Shown: piece after piece, positions 1-7,471 of the stretch
Numbering within the stretch: the first letter of the stretch is position 1
How the letters are laid out: each line of letters begins with the position of its first letter
Assembly (NCBI RefSeq): GCF_002874965.1
Contig: NZ_CP025624.1
Location: forward strand, 4,154,001 to 4,218,000
Reading direction: 5' to 3'
Length of the DNA: 64,000 nucleotides
Origin: Pseudomonas sp. NC02
Lineage (GTDB): Bacteria > Pseudomonadota > Gammaproteobacteria > Pseudomonadales > Pseudomonadaceae
Made by a program: the position numbers and the translations under genes
Notes under the pieces: model-generated
The model's input: the letters and a program-made list of their open reading frames with translations, nothing else
Database searches by the model: none
What the model was told of the DNA's origin: nothing

Positions 1-183
1 GCGGTTGGCCATGTCGACGAAAATCGCCGCTCCCACCGCCACCAGCACGTTGGTGCGCAGCCCCGCCGTGCGCTGGCGGTACTGACGCTCAAACCCGATC
101 AGGCCACCGAGAATGAAGGCCGCGGTGAGGCTGACCAGCGTGTCGATCAGCGAGTTGAGGTTGATGTTGTTGATTGCTTGCAT
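1..183 (-). CDS. MgtC/SapB family membrane protein, partial (N-terminal 61 codons)
   Basis: Only the first 61 codons are inside the window; the gene runs off the left edge. It starts at ATG 183-181, with GGGAAG seven bases upstream as ribosome binding site. The translated start shows a hydrophobic segment followed by GGLIGFERQYRQRTAGLRTN, the typical N-terminal signature of MgtC/SapB proteins. These are inner-membrane proteins associated with growth at low magnesium and intracellular survival, and MgtC inhibits F1Fo ATPase in Salmonella. The gene sits behind an unusually long structured leader, which suggests post-transcriptional control. Family assignment is firm; the role in this organism is inferred. 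Confidence 0.85.
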   Translation of the reverse strand, partial: MQAINNINLNSLIDTLVSLTAAFILGGLIGFERQYRQRTAGLRTNVLVAVGAAIFVDMANR

Positions 184-542
184 AGGCGTCTTCCCTATTC
201 ATTACCAGCCAAACTTACGCGAGGAAACCTTCGGCCAGGTACGACCATCCTGGGCCGTGATTGAGTCACGGGCACGACAGGACAGGCCCGCCCGTCGCAA
301 ACGACAGGCGCGTCCGCAGTACCGCGATGCAAGGCATCACGTACTGTTAAGCGTCGATGAGAGGGGAATTCGGAATCGGGCCAGGACTGGCCGCCATCGA
401 AATGCCGCTTCTCGCTTCTGGGCGAGACAACGGCATCGGAAAAATGCGCGTTATCTTGCCAAGTATGTGCCGGTTATCGAGACCGGCCGACGACTGTCAC
501 TCGAACAAGTACCCACTGAGGGTCTCCGCTATTGATGAAAAC
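184..542 (-). promoter_or_regulatory. Long hairpin-rich 5' leader of the mgtC-like gene (candidate riboregulator)
   Basis: No convincing gene lies between the mgtC-like start and the acetyltransferase. On the minus strand this stretch carries at least six hairpins (plus coordinates): 469-487 (GCCGGT/ACCGGC), 402-436 (ATGCCG/CGGCAT enclosing CTCGC/GCGAG), 379-392 (GGCCAG/CTGGCC), 319-345 (AGTAC/GTACT enclosing GATGC/GCATC), 289-310 and 255-271 (CCGTGA/TCACGG). With the predicted promoter just upstream, the leader would be about 360 nt. Magnesium-responsive leaders are known before mgtA and mgtC in enterobacteria. I do not recognise this one as a named class. Confidence 0.5.
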
Positions 543-548
543 GCGCGA

Positions 549-577
549 AGCTTACGCTCCGAATTAATGAGAGTAAA
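549..577 (-). promoter_or_regulatory. Predicted sigma-70 promoter for the mgtC-like gene
   Basis: On the minus strand, TTTACT (577-572) and TAAGCT (554-549) are separated by 17 bases, a reasonable -35/-10 pair. Transcription would begin near 542. Just upstream the same strand reads GGTAAA...GGTTTAC, an inverted GTAAA/TTTAC pair that could be a regulator site, but it does not match the direct-repeat PhoP box. Confidence 0.4.
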
Positions 578-659
578 CCGTAGGAAAATTTACCCGATGG
601 GTTTGGGCAGGTTCTTCAGGGAGGGTTCAGGTACGCACCACTGCGCAGCTCTCCCCTCC

Positions 660-771
660 GTAGCAGCTGTCGAGCCCAAGCGAGGCTGCGTCGGCCACAC
701 TGCGATCATCAAGCCAGACACTCCAACCAGTCGCGCCGAACGCAGCCTCTCCCAGGCTCGACAGCTGCTAC
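660..771. repeat. REPIN-like long inverted repeat (GTAGCAGCTGTCGAGCC type)
   Basis: The left arm GTAGCAGCTGTCGAGCC (660-676) is repeated exactly inverted at 755-771. Inner arms CGAGGCTGCG (681-690) and CGCAGCCTCT (741-750) extend the pairing. The layout of two inverted REP arms around a variable centre is that of REPINs in fluorescent pseudomonads. The right arm contains the stop codon of the acetyltransferase gene. It may also act as a transcript end for converging transcription. Confidence 0.8.
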
Positions 772-1370
772 GCAGAAGACGGTCGATCACGCTCCACCAG
801 CGCCAAATACTCATTGATCGCCCCACCCGCCAACGCCTTCACCTGAATGGAAACCCGATTCACCTGCCGCCCCATCTCGATGCCATCCCGAGTCCGCACC
901 TGAACATACCCAAGCCGGGGCCAGAACCGCTCAGCCTTGACGTTCCCCACCACCACCGTCAACCGCAACCAGCGTGCGCCCAGGCTCACTACCCAATCCT
1001 GGAAATCGGCATGCAACTGCCGCGCAAAACCGCTGCCATGCAACGGCGTGGCCACCAACAGCAACCCGATATGCCAAACCCCGACCGCCAACAGATCTGA
1101 CGCCACATTCACCACCGCAACCAACTGCCCTTCGGCATTGCGGTAGCCAATCCAATACATCCGCGTGTAGCTCCAGGTACCAGGCAGTTGAAGAGTCAAC
1201 TCATCTCGCGCCTCCGTGGGTGAGGCTGGCTCACCGTTGACCGCGAGAAAATATTCCGGGGCTGCTTCGAAAAAGCGCTGCAACTCGGCTTCATCCTCAA
1301 GGGTCAGCTCAACCACCCGAATGCCCGCTATCGAACTGCGCGGCAACTCCCCTGCTTCAACAACATCCAT
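768..1370 (-). CDS. GNAT family N-acetyltransferase
   Basis: A 200-residue protein when started at ATG 1370, chosen because GAGGGG lies eight bases upstream; a GTG two codons earlier is less well placed. The acetyl-CoA binding motif A is visible as HGSGFARQL near the middle, followed by a conserved segment ending in ERFWPRLGY, typical of GNAT enzymes that transfer an acetyl group to an amine. The substrate is unknown. It lies 12 bases downstream of the FKBP gene on the same strand, so the two are probably co-transcribed. The TAG stop is inside a REPIN arm. Confidence 0.85.
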   Translation of the reverse strand: MDVVEAGELPRSSIAGIRVVELTLEDEAELQRFFEAAPEYFLAVNGEPASPTEARDELTLQLPGTWSYTRMYWIGYRNAEGQLVAVVNVASDLLAVGVWHIGLLLVATPLHGSGFARQLHADFQDWVVSLGARWLRLTVVVGNVKAERFWPRLGYVQVRTRDGIEMGRQVNRVSIQVKALAGGAINEYLALVERDRPSSA

Positions 1371-1382
1371 GTTCACCGCCCC

Positions 1383-1724
1383 TCAATCATCCCGCGTCAG
1401 TACTTCCAGCAACTCAATCTCAAACCGCAAATTACTGTTGGGCGTGATATGCGCCCCCATCGAGCGCTCGCCGTAGGCCAGGTGCGCCGGCACGAACAAC
1501 GTGCGAATGCCGCCAACTTTCATGCCCATCAGCCCCTGGTCCCAGCCCTTGATGACGCGACCGGTGCCGATCACGCACTGAAACGGCTTGCCGCGTTCCC
1601 ATGAGGAGTCGAACACCGTGCCGTCTTCCAGAGTGCCGGTGTATTGCGTGGTGATCAGGGCGCCTTTGACCACGGTTTTGCCGTCGCCGAGGCGGATGTC
1701 GGTGATTTCCAGTTCGGTGCTCAT
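1383..1724 (-). CDS. FKBP-type peptidyl-prolyl cis-trans isomerase
   Basis: A 113-residue single-domain FKBP. VIKGWDQGLMGMKVGG, the AYGER segment and the final NLRFEIELLEV strand are the standard FKBP core that catalyses proline isomerisation during folding. No signal peptide is visible, so it is probably cytosolic. I chose ATG 1724 (MSTELEI) because it fits the family's compact N-terminus; the reading frame is open for 12 more codons upstream. The ribosome binding site is only a weak GAGA. It is the first gene of a two-gene unit with the acetyltransferase. Confidence 0.88.
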   Translation of the reverse strand: MSTELEITDIRLGDGKTVVKGALITTQYTGTLEDGTVFDSSWERGKPFQCVIGTGRVIKGWDQGLMGMKVGGIRTLFVPAHLAYGERSMGAHITPNSNLRFEIELLEVLTRDD

Positions 1725-1958
1725 TTTTTCTCGTTTTGTGTAATGCGCGGATCGCGCCAAATGGGCGTTTTCCCAGAGTCAAACGCATTTGGCAAGCCCA
1801 CATACCTCGTTTTCTCCAATAGCCTGCCAGTTCGAATGCACCAACCTACAAAAAATCACGAAAACGTACGTAAAAAAAATACAAACCACCTATTTATCTT
1901 CTTCGATACAACGAGCAGCCTAACTATCCAGAAACATAGAACATCAAGGATGACTTGT

Positions 1959-3923
1959 ATGACCATAGGATCAGACTTCAACTACCCGGCTGATATTGCT
2001 GCCCGCGCTTCCAGAGAAAAGAGATCTACCAGAAATAAATGGCGGGGCCGTTTTCCTGGCCCACCAGACTTATGCTTCGATTATCGAGCCTTAGTGGAGC
2101 AAAAAGGCGGAATTGCAAAGACGCCTCATTTGGACCACAAAATATGTATCATCGGGGCAGGCATCACAGGCCTTACTGCAGCAAGAGAACTGTATCGCTG
2201 CGGCTTTAAAGACATATCCCTGATCGAGAAATCCAAAAGAATCGGAGGCAGACACCTTACCGTTCTTGGTGGACAGCGCTCCAACAATACAGGACGACCG
2301 CCCTTTGAAATGGGCGCGATGCGTATGCCCTTTTTTAATCGATCTGATGAAAACCCCACTGAAGGCCGATCCATGATGGCCTATTACACCAAAGCGTTTG
2401 ATCTTGTTCATTCAAACTTCCCAAATCCGGGAAGCCCGTGGGTCACATCAACCGGGATCTACTTACGCGAAGGGAGTATAGATAATAGTAGTCAGCCCAC
2501 CATGCTGATCTGGAAAAACAAAGATGGTATAACGCCTCCACCTGGCGAGACCCTGAGTGCAGTGTCTGCAAAATGGCAAAACTTTGCGAACCGTATGACT
2601 CAGAAAGTTGCGGAATTATACGGAAGCGAGCAATGGGAATTATTTTGGGCCAGAGTAGTTGAAAAGTACGAAAGTATCTCGTTTAGGGATTTAGTGAAAA
2701 TGCCGGTTATTGAGTCTTGGCACAAGGAACGCCCCGGTGACTTCGGTGGCATGGGCATGACGACGCAAGAGTCGGCTGTGTTCTATGCAATTGGAATAGG
2801 CGATGGCAGTTGGGGAGCATTTTATGACATTTGCTCGCTTTATCCCCTGCGGACTGCGATTTTTGGTTTCAGCAGTCACCTCCAGCTAATTCATGGCCGG
2901 GTCAAACTGGATGGCGAGGCAGTCGACTCGCCGCACCTGAGAAGTCCGGCCGTTTTTGACTCTCGGGGACTAGAGTTTAATAAGCCCAGCTACAAAGGTC
3001 TCGGGGCCTTGGCAGAATGTCTGCTCTTTATGAGTACTCCTGAAATAAGCGACTCCGTGTATGACCTCAGCCTCAAGAAGACGGATGGATTACTGACTGA
3101 CTCTCCAGTAAAAAAACTGGAAAAGCTGAGAAATGGGAAAACGCGCGTTTATTATCATTGGAATGCTAGTAACCCCAAAAAAACTGAAGTCTGCCATGCC
3201 GACTTCGACTCGGTCATCATCACGCTCCCCTCCTGGATAATCGAAACACAAATACTGCTTGAGGGTTTCGATGAAGAGATGCTCCCTTACGACACGATAA
3301 ATGCCTATAAAACTGCTCACTGGGAAACCAGCTGCAAAGTGTACGCCCCGTTAAAAAAAACCTTCCTGTCCAAAAACACGAAGATCCCGCAAGCCATCGT
3401 TACCGACAGTTTCATACATGATGTATATACCTATCGCTATAACGAGCATCACACCTACGACTGCATACTCTTGAGCTACACCTGGGAAGATGACGCAACA
3501 AAATTATCTTCACTAAGTGACAAAGAGTTAATAACCAAGTGCATAGAAGAGCTGGATAGAATCCTGGTTAAATCCACTAACATCCAAGAAAAAATCTCTC
3601 CATACATCGGCCACGAGCAGGCCATCGTGCAACGCTGGATGAATGACCAAAACTCATTGGGATGCGCAAAACTGTACAGACCAGGGACCTACTATGAGGC
3701 TGTCAGCTTAATGAAATACAATAAGGACTACTCATTCAAGTCTGGACTTTACCTCTGCGGCGAATCTTTTTCAGTAGATGCCGGATGGACAGAGCCTTGT
3801 TTCAGGGGCGCAATAGATACCGTCATAAATATCTGCAATAGAACTGGCGCCCTCTTCAATGGAGGATTCTCAATGCAAGACTATCCAGAATACAAAACAG
3901 AGTATTCACCTCCAGCAAAATAA
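1959..3923 (+). CDS. FAD-dependent amino-acid 2-monooxygenase / oxidase family protein
   Basis: A 654-residue flavoprotein. The Rossmann FAD motif IIGAGITGLTAARELY is at about residues 64-79, an acidic ribose-binding Glu follows near 90, and RIGGR near 94. The sequence FEMGAMRMPFF (about 116-126), FPNPGSPW, LLSYTWEDDATKL and a C-terminal GLYLCGESFSVDAGWTEP match the pattern of lysine, tryptophan and phenylalanine 2-monooxygenases (DavB, IaaM, PAO). These convert an L-amino acid to the amide with one carbon less. ATG 1959 is preferred over ATG 1950 because AAGGA (1946-1950) is correctly spaced. Codon use is AT-rich compared with all neighbours, suggesting horizontal acquisition. The following amidase-like gene fits the second step. 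The substrate cannot be read from the sequence. Confidence 0.8.
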   Translation: MTIGSDFNYPADIAARASREKRSTRNKWRGRFPGPPDLCFDYRALVEQKGGIAKTPHLDHKICIIGAGITGLTAARELYRCGFKDISLIEKSKRIGGRHLTVLGGQRSNNTGRPPFEMGAMRMPFFNRSDENPTEGRSMMAYYTKAFDLVHSNFPNPGSPWVTSTGIYLREGSIDNSSQPTMLIWKNKDGITPPPGETLSAVSAKWQNFANRMTQKVAELYGSEQWELFWARVVEKYESISFRDLVKMPVIESWHKERPGDFGGMGMTTQESAVFYAIGIGDGSWGAFYDICSLYPLRTAIFGFSSHLQLIHGRVKLDGEAVDSPHLRSPAVFDSRGLEFNKPSYKGLGALAECLLFMSTPEISDSVYDLSLKKTDGLLTDSPVKKLEKLRNGKTRVYYHWNASNPKKTEVCHADFDSVIITLPSWIIETQILLEGFDEEMLPYDTINAYKTAHWETSCKVYAPLKKTFLSKNTKIPQAIVTDSFIHDVYTYRYNEHHTYDCILLSYTWEDDATKLSSLSDKELITKCIEELDRILVKSTNIQEKISPYIGHEQAIVQRWMNDQNSLGCAKLYRPGTYYEAVSLMKYNKDYSFKSGLYLCGESFSVDAGWTEPCFRGAIDTVINICNRTGALFNGGFSMQDYPEYKTEYSPPAK

Positions 3924-3966
3924 ACACACCATGCAAAAGCCTTGGCAGAAGCAAACTACATTGCTA

Positions 3967-3980
3967 TCGGACGCGTCCGA
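3967..3980. promoter_or_regulatory. 14-bp perfect palindrome between monooxygenase and amidase genes
   Basis: TCGGACGCGTCCGA is a perfect dyad 44 bases after the monooxygenase stop codon. It has no loop and no T-run, so it is a more likely protein-binding site than a terminator. No regulator gene lies in this cluster. Confidence 0.3.
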
Positions 3981-3997
3981 CTTTCATTTAAACATCA

Positions 3998-4053
3998 GGT
4001 CGCCTCTTATAAACATCCAGCCACTTCTGGCTGAATAAAAATAAGAGGTCACC
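3998..4053 (+). promoter_or_regulatory. Two-level hairpin that encloses the Shine-Dalgarno of the amidase gene
   Basis: CCTCTTAT (4003-4010) pairs perfectly with ATAAGAGG (4041-4048), which contains the AGAGG ribosome binding site used by the ATG at 4058. Inside the loop is a second hairpin, CAGCCA-CTTC-TGGCTG (4018-4033). A G-U pair, one mismatch and GGT/ACC (3998-4000, 4051-4053) extend the outer stem. Folded RNA would hide the ribosome binding site, so translation of the amidase may depend on opening this structure. Alternatively it is only an intergenic processing or stabilising hairpin. Confidence 0.5.
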
Positions 4054-4057
4054 CGCA

Positions 4058-4945
4058 ATGAGCGATCCAACAAGTCCTGTTCGCATAGCTGTCGTACAGT
4101 TTGATCCCCAGGTCGGAATGGAAAACCGGGAGCGCAACCTGCGTCATAGCCTTGAGCTGGCGACGGAAGCAGTGAGCGGCGGTGCCAATCTGATCGTGCT
4201 GCCAGAGCTCTCTAACTGTGGCTATTTCTTCTCCAGCCGTCAGGACGCGTTTGATCATGCCGAGGCCATTCCGGGTGGGCCAAGTGTGCAGGCCTGGACA
4301 GATTTTGCCTGTAAACATCAGGTGTACCTGGTGGCAGGCCTCAGCGAAATTTCCGCTATGCAGCTGTTCAATACGGCTGTATTGCTGGGGCCGGATGGCT
4401 TTATTGGCAAGTACCGCAAGGCCCATCTGTGGAACCTGGAGAAGCTCTGGTTCACTCCCGGCGATACAGGATTCCCCGTTTTCGAAACACCCATAGGCCG
4501 TATTGGCCTGTTGATCTGCTGGGACATTTGGTTTCCCGAGGTGCCACGCATCCTCAGCCAGCAAGGCGCCGATATTATTTGCAGCCTCAACAACTGGGTG
4601 TGGACCCCGCCGCCGTTGTTCGACGACGCGGGGAAGTGCATGGCGTCGTATCTCACGATGACCGCCGCCCACGTCAATAACGTGTTTATCGCTGCCGCCA
4701 GTCGTATCGGCGAGGAGCGCGATGCGCGTTACCTGGGATGTTCGCTGATTGCCGGTACCAATGGATGGCCCATCGGTACGGTGGCGTCGGCGAATCGGCA
4801 GGAGATCCTTTTCGCCGATGTCGATCTCACCAGTGCCCGCAGCGCGCCTATCTGGAACAGTCTTAACGACTTGCAGCGGGACCGGCGTGCTGATCTTTAC
4901 GACCAGATGCTCGGGTACACCCAGCACCCTGCCCTGCCACGCTGA
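4058..4945 (+). CDS. Carbon-nitrogen hydrolase (nitrilase superfamily amidase)
   Basis: A 295-residue nitrilase-fold enzyme. The catalytic triad is visible: Glu50 in VLPELSNCGYFF, Lys121 in GKYRKAHLW and Cys154 in LLICWDIWFPE. This superfamily hydrolyses nitriles or amides; DavA, which cleaves 5-aminovaleramide after lysine 2-monooxygenase, belongs to it. Its place 134 bases after a 2-monooxygenase-like gene suggests it converts the amide product to the acid. GC content is closer to the genome norm than that of the upstream gene. Its ribosome binding site lies within a predicted hairpin. Substrate unknown. Confidence 0.85.
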   Translation: MSDPTSPVRIAVVQFDPQVGMENRERNLRHSLELATEAVSGGANLIVLPELSNCGYFFSSRQDAFDHAEAIPGGPSVQAWTDFACKHQVYLVAGLSEISAMQLFNTAVLLGPDGFIGKYRKAHLWNLEKLWFTPGDTGFPVFETPIGRIGLLICWDIWFPEVPRILSQQGADIICSLNNWVWTPPPLFDDAGKCMASYLTMTAAHVNNVFIAAASRIGEERDARYLGCSLIAGTNGWPIGTVASANRQEILFADVDLTSARSAPIWNSLNDLQRDRRADLYDQMLGYTQHPALPR

Positions 4946-4959
4946 TCGGAGGGTGCATC

Positions 4960-6123
4960 ATGGAAAGCCTCTTTGAAAAGCCGCGTGCAGGGCGCTCCCG
5001 GGCCGATAACACCGTCATAGTTCTGGGTCTTGCCATTGCTTTGCTGATCCTATGGATAGCCCTTATTTACCCTTGGCCGGGATATGCCGATATGGTGACC
5101 AGCCTTCCACATCCCAGTGCGTGGCTGCGCTGGGTGTTGGGGGATATCAGCGAGGTCGCGTTCTACAAACACGAACTGGCGTCACTGGGCCTGCTGGGCG
5201 GTGCGTATCTGGCGTGGTGGGCCAGCCGCACGGGCAAGTCCTGGCAGGGCTTTGCTATCTCGTACGGCACAGGGCTGTGGCCGTGGCTGATAACCAGCTC
5301 CTTACTCGGCTTGCTGCTAAGCAACGCGTTATGGGGCTGGACGGTGACCGCTGACACTTGGCAACCGACGTTTGCAGCGTTTGTTTCACTGCCGGCGGCA
5401 ATGGTGCTGATGTTCGGAGGTGGCTGGAAAGTGACGCTCAACGGCGCCGTACTGGGAGGTTTACTGGTCACGCCGATGTGTTTGTTGATCGTTAATTACG
5501 TCTGCATACCGCTGGGCTTGCCGGTGGTGATCGGAAATGTGCTTGGGATGGCGGTTGGCAGTGTGATTGCCTTTGTATTGTGCCGTCACGTGCCGGTCCT
5601 GGTACGAAGCGATTACACAGCGCCGCAAAGGCCCGCCCCGCTGAAGCCACCGACTTATGGTGTGGTGTGGAGCGTGCGGAGGGTATTGGCTGACTTTTCC
5701 GAAGCGCCGTTCTTCGGCAATGAGCTGGCCAGCCTTGGCTTGCTGGCGGGTGTGTTACTGGCTTACGCGCTGAACCCGATGAGCCCGGCCTATGGATCCG
5801 GCCTGATACTGCACCTGATCGGCGCGCAAGCGCTGACATCAGCGCTGGGCGTGGTGATCTGGCGACATCAGTGGATAAAACGAGGCTGGTATCCCACGTA
5901 TGTCCCGCTGGTATCGGTAGTCCCGGCAGCCGTATTGACCCATGGCGGCAGCTGGATGGTGATGGGGTCCAGTGCGTTGCTCGGCGCGCTGATGGCGCCG
6001 CCACTGGCCTGCGCGATTGCAGGACGGTTACCACCGCACTTTCATCCTTATATCGGCAACGTAATCTCAATGGCGCTGAGCACGTTGGCGGTAGTGCCAT
6101 TGGTGGGATGGTTAGCCGTTTAG
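4960..6123 (+). CDS. Integral membrane protein with two homologous halves
   Basis: A 387-residue, strongly hydrophobic protein starting 14 bases after the amidase gene with a GGAGGG ribosome binding site, so it is co-expressed with it. After an N-terminal membrane segment (about 18-37) come two similar halves, roughly 56-208 and 239-385. Matching blocks are HELASLGLLGG / NELASLGLLAG, SLPAAMVLMFGGGW / SVVPAAVLTHGGSW and VVIGNVLGMA / PYIGNVISMA. Each half has about four to five membrane spans. I do not recognise the family. Context suggests import of the amino acid substrate or export of the product, but this is inference. Confidence 0.75.
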   Translation: MESLFEKPRAGRSRADNTVIVLGLAIALLILWIALIYPWPGYADMVTSLPHPSAWLRWVLGDISEVAFYKHELASLGLLGGAYLAWWASRTGKSWQGFAISYGTGLWPWLITSSLLGLLLSNALWGWTVTADTWQPTFAAFVSLPAAMVLMFGGGWKVTLNGAVLGGLLVTPMCLLIVNYVCIPLGLPVVIGNVLGMAVGSVIAFVLCRHVPVLVRSDYTAPQRPAPLKPPTYGVVWSVRRVLADFSEAPFFGNELASLGLLAGVLLAYALNPMSPAYGSGLILHLIGAQALTSALGVVIWRHQWIKRGWYPTYVPLVSVVPAAVLTHGGSWMVMGSSALLGALMAPPLACAIAGRLPPHFHPYIGNVISMALSTLAVVPLVGWLAV

Positions 6124-6162
6124 CTCCGCTCTCCTACGCCGGGCAAAGGACTGCCCGAGCAC

Positions 6163-6783
6163 TTAAAGCCAATGCCAGAACCGGCTCCAGAACCCACGCC
6201 CCAGATCATTCTTGCAGCCCGCATATTGCGCCGCATACATCTGCGAACGCGCCTGCACCTTCCCCGCCACCGGCATCAGCCAGGCTTTGCTCGCGTAGGT
6301 ACGCTGCCGGTAACCGCCCCAGCCTTCGTGGTAATTCAGGTACTGGCCGTAGGCATCGTATTTGTATACGCCGTTAATGGTGTAGGTCTTGTCCATGTAC
6401 CAGCCGACAAAGTCGATGGCGTCGTCAAAGTCCTGCCGGCTGGCGCCGTAGCGTCCGGTGCTTTTCTGGTAGTCGCTCCACACTTCGTCCTTGGCCTGGG
6501 CGTAGCCGGAGGCCGTAGACACACGACCCCAGGGGATGATCCACAGCAGGTACTTGCGTGGGGTCTTGGCGTCCTGCCGGAAGCCCGATTCCTGATACAT
6601 GATCGCGAACGGCACCTGGATCGGCACGCCCCAGCGCGCCTGGGTCACCTTGGCGGCATCGTACCAATCGTCTTTTTCGCGGAAGATGCCGCAGATGTCG
6701 TTGGGGGTGCGGGGTGGCGAGGTGCCGCATCCCGCCAATAAGGCGGTGAGCAGCAACAGCCCTGCGGTTTTTCCTGCGTTCAA
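6163..6783 (-). CDS. Lipoprotein with SLT-like transglycosylase fold
   Basis: A 206-residue protein beginning at TTG 6783 directly before a classical lipoprotein signal: hydrophobic stretch and lipobox LLAGC with Cys19 as lipidation site. The segment AIMYQESGFR carries the probable catalytic Glu of soluble lytic transglycosylases, and YLNYHEGWGGY resembles the later conserved part of that fold. It probably cuts peptidoglycan from the outer membrane or periplasmic face. The TTG start is supported by the absence of any ATG before the signal sequence. It converges with the duplicated membrane protein gene. Confidence 0.75.
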   Translation of the reverse strand: MNAGKTAGLLLLTALLAGCGTSPPRTPNDICGIFREKDDWYDAAKVTQARWGVPIQVPFAIMYQESGFRQDAKTPRKYLLWIIPWGRVSTASGYAQAKDEVWSDYQKSTGRYGASRQDFDDAIDFVGWYMDKTYTINGVYKYDAYGQYLNYHEGWGGYRQRTYASKAWLMPVAGKVQARSQMYAAQYAGCKNDLGRGFWSRFWHWL

Positions 6784-6870
6784 AAGCTCACCGTCTCGTC
6801 GTGAGAATAAAAGGCGGGCAGTTTACTCGTTCGCCGGGGTTCCTGCAGAGGTGAAAGCAACACGAATCCT

Positions 6871-7000
6871 GTGGCGAGGGAGCTTGCTCCCGCTGGAGCG
6901 CGAAGCGCTCCCGGACCGGTTGACGCGGTATGCCTGAGGCACTGTGATCATCGGTTTTGGGGCGGCTGCGCAGCCCAGCGGGAGCAAGCTCCCTCACCAC
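6871..7000. repeat. REPIN, GTGGCGAGGGAGCTTGCTCC type
   Basis: Two inverted arms, GTGGCGAGGGAGCTTGCTCC near 6871-6890 and its complement ending at 7000, surround a short variable centre. The right arm has CTCACCAC in place of CTCGCCAC, a single-base drift. It lies between the lipoprotein and RidA genes. Confidence 0.9.
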
Positions 7001-7015
7001 ATTTTGGTGGGTGGC

Positions 7016-7471
7016 TCAGGCAGTGACGACCGCCGTCAGTTCCAGTTCCAGCAGGCCGTTGCTGGGTAATCCCGCCACGCCCACCGCCGAACGCGCATGC
7101 CGGCCGTGCTCGCCAAACAGCTCAATCAACAGTTGCGAGGCGCCGTCGACAACCTTGGAGAAGCCCTGGAAACCTTCCCCGCCAAACACAAACCCGCGAA
7201 CGAACAGGATGCGCTCGACGTTCTCCAGCCCTACCGCCTGGTCCAGCACGCTCAAGGCCCGCAGCACACAGGTCTGCCCTGCTTCGTTGACCAACTCCGG
7301 AGAGGTCTGGTCCGTCACTGGCCCGGTAATCACGCTGTCACCCTGCCGACAAACCTGCCCGCTGACATACGCCACGCCTCCATGAATCGTCACCGGCACG
7401 TAGTCCCCCTTGGGGCTAGGCGCTTCGGGTAACTCCAGCCCGAGGGCTTGCAGTTTTTCGCGCACGCTCAT
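7016..7471 (-). CDS. RidA family (YjgF) protein
   Basis: A 151-residue protein of the RidA superfamily. The C-terminal pattern ARSAVGVAGLPSNGLLELEL contains the conserved Arg and Glu seen in imine/enamine deaminases. The start at ATG 7471 is set by the four-base ATGA overlap with the PhzF-like gene. RidA proteins destroy reactive enamines released by PLP enzymes, or act in dedicated catabolic steps when operon-encoded. It is the last gene of the ABC-PhzF-RidA operon, so a pathway-specific role is likely. Confidence 0.88.
   Translation of the reverse strand: MSVREKLQALGLELPEAPSPKGDYVPVTIHGGVAYVSGQVCRQGDSVITGPVTDQTSPELVNEAGQTCVLRALSVLDQAVGLENVERILFVRGFVFGGEGFQGFSKVVDGASQLLIELFGEHGRHARSAVGVAGLPSNGLLELELTAVVTA

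Noticed and set aside
113..1100. Two overlapping plus-strand frames (113-535 and 357-1100)
   Set aside because: They cross the mgtC start, the hairpin leader, a REPIN and the acetyltransferase gene in antisense. No ribosome binding site and atypical composition.
1644..1958. Extended N-terminus of the monooxygenase
   Set aside because: The frame is open for another 105 codons upstream but overlaps the FKBP gene in antisense and has no ribosome binding site; the start at 1959 has AAGGA at correct distance.
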